Source of the DNA: Saccharopolyspora elongata
Lineage (GTDB): Bacteria > Actinomycetota > Actinomycetes > Mycobacteriales > Pseudonocardiaceae
Reading direction: 5' to 3'
Length of the DNA: 64,000 nt
Assembly: GCF_004348985.1 (NCBI RefSeq)
Contig: NZ_SMKW01000020.1
Location: 61,979 to 125,978, forward strand
The notes under the pieces are model-generated. The model saw nothing but the letters and a program-made list of their open reading frames with translations, was not told the DNA's origin and searched no databases. This document shows positions 45,797 to 53,854 of this stretch, piece after piece (position 1 is the stretch's first letter; each line of letters begins with the position of its first letter). The translations under genes and the position numbers were made by a program.

Positions 45797-46383
45797 CCGG
45801 CCGGGCCCCGCGCGGCGGCCGACAATTCATTCACCAACTGTGCTGCCAGATACTTATCAACCCACCGGCATCCGCGTTGGGCGAAAACATCGCCATGATT
45901 CATTTCCGGCACCTGAAGAAGCGGACAGGACTATAAAAGGATCGCGACCAATACCCACTTGCCCAACACCGGAAACGGGCTTTGGAAAAAGCTAGGGACC
46001 AAATACCCGGATCCCTGCGGGCGCCGCAGAAGCCGCGCCGCAAAGACGAAAAAATCCGTCCGGTCAATGCGAAAGTCGGCTTGTCCTCCCCGGGGCGACC
46101 GCTTAGGGTGGGAACCGGTCACATCGAGGAAAGAGCCGGCCGAGGTCAGTGCCAATTGACATCGGCTACTGGGGAAGACCGACTCACCGGCGAAGTGGCC
46201 CGGCGCGGGGGAAAAGATTTCCGGCCGGTCCGCATGCCACAAAGCTCCCATCGGGCGTACGTTCGATCCAGGGCCCAGATCGAGCTGCCCGGATGGCATG
46301 CGGATGACTGGAATTCCCAAGCGCTGCGTGCAAGCGCGCGTCGGATCGCACGGTTCGGCACGCGACGTGCATCGATTCCGGAA
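45797..46383. other. Intergenic/leader region (587 bp) of low coding signal before the Trp/Gly-rich peptide
   Basis: This stretch is less GC-rich than its surroundings, with many A-rich runs (for example GGGGGAAAAG and GACGAAAAAAT). Open frames inside it lack third-position bias. It contains a consensus-like promoter at 46081-46109, so bases from about 46116 to the peptide start would be a 270-nt transcribed leader, possibly with RNA structure. Confidence 0.5.
46081..46109 (+). promoter_or_regulatory. Consensus-like sigma-70 promoter (TTGTCC / TAGGGT)
   Basis: TTGTCC (46081-46086) and TAGGGT (46104-46109) are separated by exactly 17 bp, one of the best promoter matches in the window. It points toward the Trp/Gly-rich peptide gene 275 bp downstream. 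Confidence 0.6.
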
Positions 46384-46485
46384 ATGGTGATGGGAATGCA
46401 GATCAAGGACTCGTTCAGGTTCGACCGGTTCCGCAGCAACTGGGGCTGGGGCGGAGGCCACGGCTGGGGTGGCTGGGGCTGCTAG
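46384..46485 (+). CDS. Trp/Gly-rich small peptide with terminal Cys (putative RiPP-like precursor)
   Basis: 33 residues if started at ATG 46384 (ATG 46390 and 46396 are possible; no strong ribosome site is seen). The N-terminal part IKDSFRFDRFRSN is basic and acidic, the C-terminal 15 residues consist almost only of Gly and Trp with one His: NWGWGGGHGWGGWGC. All third positions from residue 6 to the Asn are G or C, in contrast to the leader, which argues for real translation. It is followed by a strong hairpin and then an ABC exporter. The layout of a charged leader and a repetitive Trp/Gly/Cys core resembles a ribosomal peptide precursor, but no known RiPP class is recognised. It could also be a small surface/adhesive or regulatory peptide. 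Confidence 0.55.
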   Translation: MVMGMQIKDSFRFDRFRSNWGWGGGHGWGGWGC

Positions 46486-46519
46486 TGACCCCTGACGTCC
46501 GCTGGACCGTTTCGTCATT

Positions 46520-46554
46520 GCGTAGCTCCCACCCCGCGGGGGTGGGAGCTACGC
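46520..46554 (+). terminator. Strong hairpin between the peptide and the ABC exporter
   Basis: A perfect 16-bp stem, GCGTAGCTCCCACCCC (46520-46535) with its complement at 46539-46554, and a 3-base loop. It lies 34 bp after the peptide stop and 6 bp before the ABC transporter start, so it may attenuate rather than fully end transcription. Confidence 0.75.
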
Positions 46555-46560
46555 CCGTGC

Positions 46561-48441
46561 ATGGGGGGTGAGGATTTGCCGGGCTTGGTGAACTGGCTGT
46601 TCCGGCCGGCCGACCGGGACACCGAAGGACTCGTCGAGCGCGCGCCGACGGTGCGGCTGCGAGAAGTCTTCCGCCGCTTCTGGCCGGATGCGCGGCAGTA
46701 CCGCGGCTGGCTGCTGCTCAGCCTGGTGCTGGTGCTGGTGGCGCCGCTGCTGGACGCCGCCGCGATCTGGCTGTTCAAGGTACTCATCGACGACGTCCTC
46801 ACCCCGCGCAACTTCTCCCTCTTCCCCGCCATCGCCGCGGCGTACGCGGTGATCACGCTGGTCTCCGGCGCGCTGGACTTCTGCGGGCAGTACCTGGCGA
46901 CGTGGATCGGCGAGAACTTCCTGAACAAGTTGCGCACCAAGGTCTTCGCCCACCTGCACACGCTGTCGGTCGGCTTCTTCGACCGCAGGCGCATCGGCGA
47001 CACGCTGTCCCGGCTCACCGGCGACGTGGCCGCCATCGAGAGCCTGGTGCTCTCCGGCGTCGCGCAGACCTTCGCCTCGGTGGTGAAGGTCCTGCTGTTC
47101 GCCGGCGTGCTGTTCTACCTGAACTGGCTGCTGGCCCTGGTGTCCCTGGTCGGGGCGCCGCTGTTCTGGGTCGTCGCCAAGTTCTTCGCGCGGCGGATCC
47201 GGGAGGCCTCCCGCGAGGTCCGCGGCCGCAGCGGCTCGATCGCCACCGTCGCCGAGGAGAGCCTCGGCAACGCGCCGCTGATCCAGGCCTACGGGCGGGA
47301 GCAGTCGGAGATCGACCGCTTCGCCAGGCAGAGCCGCGGCAACGTCGGCGCAGCGTTGTCGTCCGTGCGGGTCGGCGCACTGTTCTCCCCGCTCGTCGAC
47401 GTGCTGGAGGTCATCGGTGTGATGGCGATCCTCGGCGTCGGCATCTACGAGCTGTCGGCCGACCGGATCACCCTCGGTGGTCTGCTGGTGTTCCTGGTCT
47501 ACCTGTCCCAGCTCTACACCCCGGTCCGCAGCCTCGGCCAGCTGTCCAACACCGTCTTCGCCGCCGCCGCCAGCGCCGAGCGCATCATCGACCTGCTCGA
47601 CCAGCGCCCGCTGGTGCAGAACCCGGCGCACCCGATCCCGCTGCCGCGGCGGGTCACCGGCCGCCTGGAGGTCGACCGTGTCACCTTCCGCTACCCCGAC
47701 ACCGCCGCCGACGTGCTGCACGGGGTGAGCTTCTGCGCCCTGCCCGGCCAGACCACCGCCGTGGTCGGCGCCAGCGGCGCGGGCAAGTCGACCCTCACCA
47801 AACTGCTGCTGCGGTTCTACGACCCCACCCACGGCCGGATCCTGCTGGACGGCACCGACGTGCGGGCCGTGGACATCACCGCGCTGCGCGCCAACATCGC
47901 GATCGTGCTGCAGGAAACGCTGCTGCTGGACGGCACCATCGCGGACAACATCCTGGCCGGGCGCCCGGACGCCAGCCGCGAACGGCTCGTCGAAGCGGCC
48001 GAAGCGGCCGACGCGCACGAGTTCATCCAGCTGCTGCCGGATGGCTACGACACCCGCGTCGGGCAGCGCGGCCGGCTGCTCTCCGGCGGCCAGCGGCAGC
48101 GCATCGCGATCGCCCGCGCGATGATCCGCGACGCCCCGATCCTGCTGCTGGACGAGCCCACCACGAGCCTGGACGCCGAAGCCTCGCGGCGGATCCTCGC
48201 GCCGCTACGGCGCCTGATGGCCGGCCGCACCACCATCGTGATCTCGCACAACCTGCTCACGGTGCGCGACGCCCAGCAGATCATCTACCTCGACCGGGGG
48301 ACGATCACCGAGGTCGGCACCCACCACGAGCTGCTGGCCAACAACAACGGCTACGCCCACCTCTACCGGCTGCACCACCCGGAGACTCCGGCCGGGCCGG
48401 AAGCACCGGCCCGGCCGGACGGCCGACTGCCCAACAACTAG
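46561..48441 (+). CDS. ABC-type exporter, fused permease and ATPase (type IV/MsbA-like)
   Basis: 626 residues from ATG 46561; GTG 46588 after GGTGAGG is an alternative. Six membrane helices (first WLLLSLVLVLVAPLLDAAAI) precede a C-terminal nucleotide-binding domain with Walker A VVGASGAGKSTLTKLL, the signature LLSGGQRQRIAIARA and Walker B ILLLDEPTTS. A homodimeric exporter of lipid, drug or peptide. Its stop overlaps the stop of the convergent flavin monooxygenase by four bases (CTAG). Export of the upstream peptide is a hypothesis. Confidence 0.9.
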   Translation: MGGEDLPGLVNWLFRPADRDTEGLVERAPTVRLREVFRRFWPDARQYRGWLLLSLVLVLVAPLLDAAAIWLFKVLIDDVLTPRNFSLFPAIAAAYAVITLVSGALDFCGQYLATWIGENFLNKLRTKVFAHLHTLSVGFFDRRRIGDTLSRLTGDVAAIESLVLSGVAQTFASVVKVLLFAGVLFYLNWLLALVSLVGAPLFWVVAKFFARRIREASREVRGRSGSIATVAEESLGNAPLIQAYGREQSEIDRFARQSRGNVGAALSSVRVGALFSPLVDVLEVIGVMAILGVGIYELSADRITLGGLLVFLVYLSQLYTPVRSLGQLSNTVFAAAASAERIIDLLDQRPLVQNPAHPIPLPRRVTGRLEVDRVTFRYPDTAADVLHGVSFCALPGQTTAVVGASGAGKSTLTKLLLRFYDPTHGRILLDGTDVRAVDITALRANIAIVLQETLLLDGTIADNILAGRPDASRERLVEAAEAADAHEFIQLLPDGYDTRVGQRGRLLSGGQRQRIAIARAMIRDAPILLLDEPTTSLDAEASRRILAPLRRLMAGRTTIVISHNLLTVRDAQQIIYLDRGTITEVGTHHELLANNNGYAHLYRLHHPETPAGPEAPARPDGRLPNN

Positions 48442-49631
48442 CGCCAGGACTCGCCGCGGCGCCGGGCGCGCAACCAGCGCTGTCCGACGCCGGCGAGTCG
48501 CTTCCCCTTGCGCACCAACAGGTTCTGGTTGATCAGGTGCTGCTGGTACCGCCACGGCGGCTGCACGCTGTGGCGGCCGGCCATCGCGAAGGTGAAGTCC
48601 ACCGCGCCGCGGTCGGCGTAGCGGTCGAGGTTCTCGAACCACGCCATGCTGGTGCGCGCGGCGGTCTGCGCCAGGCGCAGCTGGGCGTGACCCTCCTCGT
48701 CGAACTCCTTCAACGCGGCGGTCGTGTCGCCGTGGTCGAACAGGTACTGCGCGAGCACGATCGCGTCCAGCATCGCCAACCGGGTCCCGGAGCCGATGGT
48801 GAAGTGCGTGGTGTGCGCGGCATCGCCGATCAGCACCATGTTCTCGTGCAGCCAGGTCTGGTTGTAGACCTGGGTGAACCGCTGCCACGCCGCGGGTTTC
48901 CCGCGGGACTGGCTGATCAGCGAGCCACCCCGCAGCTGGCCCGCGAAGATCCGCTCCAGCAGCCCGACGGTGTCCTCCGGACCCATCTGGTCCAGGCCCA
49001 GTCGTCGCCAGGTGGTGTCCTGGCATTCGACGATGAAGGTGCTGATGCCGGCGCTGGAGGGGTAGGCGTGGAACCAGATCCAGCCCTCGGGTGTTTCTTC
49101 GAAGTCGAAGGTGAACATGTCGAACACCCGGTCCGTGCCCAGCCAGATGTACGGGTTGCGGCCGTGGTCCACCTGGGTGCCGAACTCCCCGGCGTAGCGC
49201 TGCCGGGTGCGGCTGTTCGCCCCGTCGGCGACCACGATCAGGTCGGCGTCGGCGAACTCCGACAGATCATCCGCGGCGTGCTCGTACCGGACGTCCACGC
49301 CCAGCTGGGCCGCCCGCTCAGCGAGTATCTCCAGCAGCGGCGCGCGGTTCACGCTGTACCCGTATCCCCCGAGATATGCCTTGTCCCGGCCGCGCATAGC
49401 GACGACCTGCTCCTGCCACAGCGTCGAGGCGGCGCGGATCCGCTCCGCGCTCTCCCGGTCGTTGCGGTACAGGGTGTCCAGCAGGTTCTCCCAGTACACG
49501 ACGCCCCAGCCGTAGGTGGCTCCCGGCGGGTCCCGTTCGATCACGGTGATGTCGTGCCCGGCGTCCCGCATTTTGGCCGAAATGGCGAAGTACAGACCGG
49601 CGGGGCCGGCTCCGATGCACACAATTCTCAC
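48438..49631 (-). CDS. FAD-dependent aromatic monooxygenase, VioD/salicylyl-CoA hydroxylase-like
   Basis: 397 residues from GTG 49631. N-terminal FAD motif RIVCIGAGPAGLYFAISAK, followed by YGWGVVYWENLLDTL, and later LIGDAAHTTHFTIGSGTRLAM with the GD motif. The blocks QVDHGRNPYIWLGTDRVFD and GISTFIVECQDTTW closely match the tryptophan-pathway hydroxylase VioD; the same clan includes salicylyl-CoA and 2-aminobenzoyl-CoA monooxygenases. Substrate is therefore an aromatic, possibly indolic, compound. Adjacent to the Trp-rich peptide/exporter, but on the opposite strand. Confidence 0.85.
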   Translation of the reverse strand: MRIVCIGAGPAGLYFAISAKMRDAGHDITVIERDPPGATYGWGVVYWENLLDTLYRNDRESAERIRAASTLWQEQVVAMRGRDKAYLGGYGYSVNRAPLLEILAERAAQLGVDVRYEHAADDLSEFADADLIVVADGANSRTRQRYAGEFGTQVDHGRNPYIWLGTDRVFDMFTFDFEETPEGWIWFHAYPSSAGISTFIVECQDTTWRRLGLDQMGPEDTVGLLERIFAGQLRGGSLISQSRGKPAAWQRFTQVYNQTWLHENMVLIGDAAHTTHFTIGSGTRLAMLDAIVLAQYLFDHGDTTAALKEFDEEGHAQLRLAQTAARTSMAWFENLDRYADRGAVDFTFAMAGRHSVQPPWRYQQHLINQNLLVRKGKRLAGVGQRWLRARRRGESWR

Positions 49632-49767
49632 AGCACGACCTCCTGCTAACAGGCGGGCAGCTGCGCAGGCGCACCGGGAGGCACGCCGTTGTCCGCGTGA
49701 CGTCCTCGTTGTACACCGCAGCCGGGTTGGTCGCACCCGCACGCGGCGGCGGGGCACCCGCGCGCCG

Positions 49768-50577
49768 CTACTCCCCCAGGCCCGTGCGCACCGCGGACGA
49801 GACCTCCTCCAGGTCGCCGTCCTCCCGCAGCACCAGTGCTCCGGTGATCAGCCCCACCACCTGGCTCATGCTGTGCTCGCGGGGCGTCACCACGCCGACC
49901 CGGCGGCCGAGCCGGTGCACGTGGATCCGGTCCGCGATCTCGAAGACGTGCGGCATGTTGTGGCTGATCAGGACCACCGGCAGGCCGCGCTGCCGGATCC
50001 GGTCGATCAGCGCCAGCACCTTCCCCGACTCCGCCACGCCGAGCGCCGCCGTCGGCTCGTCCATGATCACCGCCTTGGTGCCGAAGGCGGCCGCCCGGGC
50101 CACCGCGACGCCCTGCCGCTGCCCGCCCGACAGAGTTTCCACCGGCTGCGCGATCGACTTCACCGCGATGCCCAGCTCGTCCAGCACGCGCTGCGCCTCG
50201 GCCCGCATCCAGCCCTGGTCGACCTTCCGGAACAGCTTCCCGAGCAGCCCCGGGTGCCGCTTCTCCCGCGCCAGGAACATGTTGGAGGCGATGTCCTGCG
50301 CCGGGGCCAGCGCCAGGTCCTGGTACACCGTCTCGATGCCGTAGCGGCGGGCGTCCAGCGGCCCGCGGAAGTGCACGACCTCGCCGTCCACCCTGATCTC
50401 GCCCGCGTCCGGGATCAGCGCCCCCGACAGCGCCTTGATCAGGCTCGACTTGCCCGCGCCGTTGTCGCCGACGACGGCCAGCACCTCGCCGGGCCGGACC
50501 TCGAAGTCCGCGCCGTCGATGGCGGTCACCCGGCCGTAGCGCTTGACCAGGCCGCGGGCGGAGAGCGTGGGCACCAT
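49768..50577 (-). CDS. Sugar-type ABC importer ATP-binding protein
   Basis: 269 residues, ATG 50577, with TGATG overlap to the permease stop. One nucleotide-binding domain: Walker A VVGDNGAGKSSLIKALSGA, signature TLSGGQRQGVAVARA, Walker B AVIMDEPTAALGVAE. Single-domain versions occur in fructose/ribose-type FrcA systems. The C-terminal SAVRTGLGE region has no second domain. Confidence 0.9.
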   Translation of the reverse strand: MVPTLSARGLVKRYGRVTAIDGADFEVRPGEVLAVVGDNGAGKSSLIKALSGALIPDAGEIRVDGEVVHFRGPLDARRYGIETVYQDLALAPAQDIASNMFLAREKRHPGLLGKLFRKVDQGWMRAEAQRVLDELGIAVKSIAQPVETLSGGQRQGVAVARAAAFGTKAVIMDEPTAALGVAESGKVLALIDRIRQRGLPVVLISHNMPHVFEIADRIHVHRLGRRVGVVTPREHSMSQVVGLITGALVLREDGDLEEVSSAVRTGLGE

Positions 50578-51566
50578 CAGCCGTTCCTCCTCGTCACCCG
50601 GTCCACCACGACCGCCGCGATCACCAGGGCCCCGGTGGCGACGTCCTGGTAGAGCGCGTCGACGCCCAGCTGCGTCAGCCCGGAGCGCAGGACCGCGACG
50701 ATCAGCGCCCCCATCAGCGTGCCCAGCACCGATCCCCGGCCGCCGAACAGGCTCGTGCCGCCGAGCACCACCGCGGTGATCGAGTCGAGGTTGCCCAGCT
50801 GGTAGGCGTTCGGGTCGGCGTTGGGCACCCGGCCGAGCGCCTGCCAGGCGGCCAGCCCGAAGATCACCCCGGCCGCCACGTACACCGACAGCAGCGTGCG
50901 GTTGACCTTGATCCCGGCGAGCCGGGCCGATTCCGGCGCGTTGCCGACGGCGTAGACGTGCTTGCCCCAGGCGGTACTGGTCAGCGCGTACCAGACCCCC
51001 AGGTACAGCAGCAGCGCCAGCGTCATGCCGTAGGTGATCTCGATGCCGCCGAAGAGGTAGCGGCGGGTGCCGAGCCAGGTCAGCAGCGCGTCGCCGGTCG
51101 GCACCGCCTCGCCATCGGCGACCAGCTTCGCGACCGCGGTGAGCATCGTGAGCATGCCCAGGGTGACGATGAACGGCGGCAGCCGCACCTGCGTCACCAG
51201 CGTTCCGACCACGGCGCCGATGGCCGCGGTGGCCGCGATTCCCAGCAGCAGTGCGACGAATCCGGGCGCGCCGCCCAGCGCCAGCTTGGCCATGATCAGG
51301 GTGGCCAGCACCGCGGCCGAGGCGTTGGCGAGGTCGATGCCGCCGGTGAGGATGATCAGCGTCTGGCCGAGCGCGAGGGTGGCGATCACCAGCGACTGCT
51401 GCACCACCAGCGACAGGTTGTCCGGGTTCAGAAACGTGTCGGTGAACACGGAGAACACCGCGATGGCGACGAGCAGCGCCAGCGCGGGCCCGACCGCGGG
51501 CGCGCGCAGCAGGAACTCCCGCACGCCCGGCCGCTCGCCGGTGTCCGGCGCTCGGAGCGTCGTCAC
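50577..51566 (-). CDS. ABC importer permease (RbsC/FrcC-like)
   Basis: 329 residues from GTG 51566, overlapping the binding-protein stop (GTGA). About eight to ten hydrophobic helices, with the family motifs LIILTGGIDLANASAAVLA and VVLGGTSLFGGRGSVLGTL. It forms the membrane channel for a sugar or sugar-like ligand. Confidence 0.92.
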   Translation of the reverse strand: MTTLRAPDTGERPGVREFLLRAPAVGPALALLVAIAVFSVFTDTFLNPDNLSLVVQQSLVIATLALGQTLIILTGGIDLANASAAVLATLIMAKLALGGAPGFVALLLGIAATAAIGAVVGTLVTQVRLPPFIVTLGMLTMLTAVAKLVADGEAVPTGDALLTWLGTRRYLFGGIEITYGMTLALLLYLGVWYALTSTAWGKHVYAVGNAPESARLAGIKVNRTLLSVYVAAGVIFGLAAWQALGRVPNADPNAYQLGNLDSITAVVLGGTSLFGGRGSVLGTLMGALIVAVLRSGLTQLGVDALYQDVATGALVIAAVVVDRVTRRNG

Positions 51567-52570
51567 TTGTCGCCCCAGCAGTTCTGCTCGCCCCAGGCGA
51601 CCCTCTCGCTGCGCACGCCCGGCATCGGGTGGTCGGTGATCACCACGGAGCCGGTGTCGTGGAAGCCGCTGGGCTTCTGCTTCGTCTTGGCGTACTCCAC
51701 CGCGGCGTCGACGCCCAGTTCCGCCATCTTGGCCGGGAACTGCATCACGGTCGCCCGGATCTGCCCGGCGGCCACGTTCGCTACGCCCTCGCAGCCGCCG
51801 TCGATCGACGCCATCACCACCGGCCCCGCCAGCCCGCGCGCCTGCAGAGCCGCATGCGCGCCGCGCGCCGTCGGCTCGTTCATCGTGTAGACGACGTTGA
51901 TATCGCTGGTGCGGGCCAGCAGGTTCTCCGCACCCTGCTGGGCGAGGTTCTGGTCGCCGTTGGCGTTCTGGGTGCCGCGGATCTCCGGCGCGCCTTCGGG
52001 CAGGCCGATGCCCGCCAGGAATCCGTTGTGGCGGAGGGTGTTGACGGATGATCCGGCGGTGCCGTCGATCATCAGCAGCTTCGGCGACGTCGCGCCGAGC
52101 GCGGCCTTGGCGTAGGCGCCCTGCTGCCGCCCGGCCTCGAAGTTGTCGGTGGCGAAGGTCGCGTCGACGGCGTCGGCGGGTTCCGTCGCGGTGTCCAGGG
52201 CGATGACCAGGATGCCCGCCTGGCGGGCGCGGGCGATGGCGTCCAGCACGCCGGTCGAGGAGTTCGGCGTGATCAGGATCGTGTTCACGCCCTGCTGCAC
52301 GAAGTTCTCGATCGCCCGCACTTGGCCGTCGTTGTCGCCGTCGAACTGCCCTGCCAGCGCGATGAATTCGGCGCCCCGCGCCTGCGCGGCGGCCTTCGCG
52401 GACTCGCGGAGCTGCACGAAGTACGGGTTGGTGTCGGTCTTGGTGATCAGGCCGATCTTGGCCGTGCCCGCCGGGCTCGCCGACCCGCCGCCCCATTCGC
52501 GTTCGGCCGAACACCCCGCCGCGGTCAGCGCCAGCAGTGCGGCCGCGATCGTCAGGCCCCGTTTGAACAT
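51563..52570 (-). CDS. Periplasmic-binding-type lipoprotein, sugar ABC importer
   Basis: 335 residues, ATG 52570 with GGAGG upstream. The signal peptide ends in the lipobox LTAAGC, so it is a membrane-anchored lipoprotein. The type I fold (Peripla_BP_4) is seen in TAKIGLITKTDTNPYFVQL and LITPNSSTGVLDAIARARQ, with VIALDTATEPADAV. Sugar ligand unknown. Divergent from a PfkB kinase that probably phosphorylates the imported sugar. Confidence 0.92.
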   Translation of the reverse strand: MFKRGLTIAAALLALTAAGCSAEREWGGGSASPAGTAKIGLITKTDTNPYFVQLRESAKAAAQARGAEFIALAGQFDGDNDGQVRAIENFVQQGVNTILITPNSSTGVLDAIARARQAGILVIALDTATEPADAVDATFATDNFEAGRQQGAYAKAALGATSPKLLMIDGTAGSSVNTLRHNGFLAGIGLPEGAPEIRGTQNANGDQNLAQQGAENLLARTSDINVVYTMNEPTARGAHAALQARGLAGPVVMASIDGGCEGVANVAAGQIRATVMQFPAKMAELGVDAAVEYAKTKQKPSGFHDTGSVVITDHPMPGVRSERVAWGEQNCWGDK

Positions 52571-52957
52571 GATGCCTCCACGTCGAGGGCGTGCGTTCAA
52601 AGCTCTTTCCGACCGATCAACAACGGCATCGTAGGAACGCGACCATGGCCGGACAAGTCTTTCCCCGGCGGCCACCGGATCGGCCCATTGAGGACGGAAG
52701 CGGTGCCCGATTCCTTACGGGTCATTTCGAAATGCGGCGTCAGCCGCATGCGGTGGGGGACTCAGCTTGCACCGCCGCGGGTTCTCAGGCTGTGCCCGCC
52801 CGAAGGGCTCCCGGCGAGGCCAGTCCCCGATGCCGCGTATTGGGCATACATAAGTCGGGGATCCCACAGGGAGGCGGCGTCTGTAATTCCCGCGGGGGGG
52901 CCGCCACCCGCACCGCCACGCAAGCCCATTGAAGAAATCACCTCATACACTGGCGGC
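52571..52957. other. Divergent intergenic region (387 bp) of the sugar importer and PfkB kinase
   Basis: It should hold the promoters of both genes. ATGCGGC (52732-52738) and GCCGCAT (52743-52749) form a perfect small hairpin with a GTCA loop. Bases 52893-52923 share GCGGTGCGGGTGGCGG (reverse strand) with the repeat at 63785. No riboswitch could be assigned. Confidence 0.5.
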
Positions 52958-53848
52958 ATGGCTGCCCCACCGCGCGGCGTGTTCGTCGGCCTGACCACCC
53001 TGGACGTCGTGCACCACGTCGACGCGCGCCCGGCCGCCGACCAGAAGGCCACCGCGGCCGCCCAGTTCGTCGCGGCCGGTGGACCGGCGGCGAACGCGGC
53101 GGTGACGTTCGCCGGGTTGGGTGGCGAGGCGGTGCTGGTCACCGCGATCGGCCGCAGCCCGGTCGCGGCGGTCATCCGGGCCGATCTGGCGGCCTGTTCG
53201 GTCACCGTCGTCGACGCGGCCGAGGACCGGACCGCGGACGCCCCGGTGTCCGCCGTCGCGGTCACCCGAGGCACCGGCGAGCGCTCGGTCGTCGGCATCG
53301 ACACCACCGCGCTGCAGGTGCACCGGGCGCCGGACCTGGCCGAACTCGTCGGGTCGGCTGACATCGTCCTGCTCGACGGCCACCACCCGGTGCTCGCCGA
53401 AGCGGCTGCCGACGCGGCATCGGCTCCGATCGTGGTGGACGCCGGGCGCTGGAAGCCGGCCATGCGGCCGCTGCTGCCACGCGCGGAGGCGGTCATCGCC
53501 TCCGCCGACTTCCGGGTGCCGGGCGCCCCGACCACCGATGCGACGGCCCGAGCCCTCGTCGGTCAGGGCGTGCCGACCGTGATCACCACCCACGGCGGCG
53601 GCCCCGTGCGCTGGTGGCACGACGGCGATCACGGCGCGGTGCCGCCACCGCGCATCCAGGCGGTCGACACGCTCGGCGCGGGCGACGTCTTCCACGGCGC
53701 CTACTGCTTCTTCGCCTGCGACCCAGGATCGGGCATCCCCGCCAGGATCGAACGCTCCGCAGCGGTCGCCGCGCTGAAGTGCGAGACTCCCGGGCCTCGG
53801 GCATGGCTACAACGCCTCCCCGAGCTCCTGCTACGTCGGGAGGAGTAG
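52958..53848 (+). CDS. PfkB-family carbohydrate kinase
   Basis: 296 residues, ATG 52958. The N-terminal GGPAANAAVTFAGLGGEAVLVTAIG is the first PfkB signature, and AVDTLGAGDVFHGAYCFF contains the catalytic Asp in the GAGD motif. It resembles ribokinase/sugar kinases of ABC uptake loci. It probably phosphorylates the sugar taken up by the divergently encoded importer. Confidence 0.9.
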   Translation: MAAPPRGVFVGLTTLDVVHHVDARPAADQKATAAAQFVAAGGPAANAAVTFAGLGGEAVLVTAIGRSPVAAVIRADLAACSVTVVDAAEDRTADAPVSAVAVTRGTGERSVVGIDTTALQVHRAPDLAELVGSADIVLLDGHHPVLAEAAADAASAPIVVDAGRWKPAMRPLLPRAEAVIASADFRVPGAPTTDATARALVGQGVPTVITTHGGGPVRWWHDGDHGAVPPPRIQAVDTLGAGDVFHGAYCFFACDPGSGIPARIERSAAVAALKCETPGPRAWLQRLPELLLRREE

Positions 53849-53854
53849 GCGGAG

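Noticed and set aside
45982..46383. Upstream extension of the Trp/Gly peptide frame to 167 residues
   Set aside because: The extension lacks third-position G/C bias and is compositionally unlike protein, so only the last part (46384-46485) is kept as coding.
52571..52957. Riboswitch in the divergent sugar-importer/kinase spacer
   Set aside because: The hairpin at 52732-52749 is small, and the sequence did not match any riboswitch consensus I could recall well enough (TPP, SAM, cobalamin, c-di-AMP).
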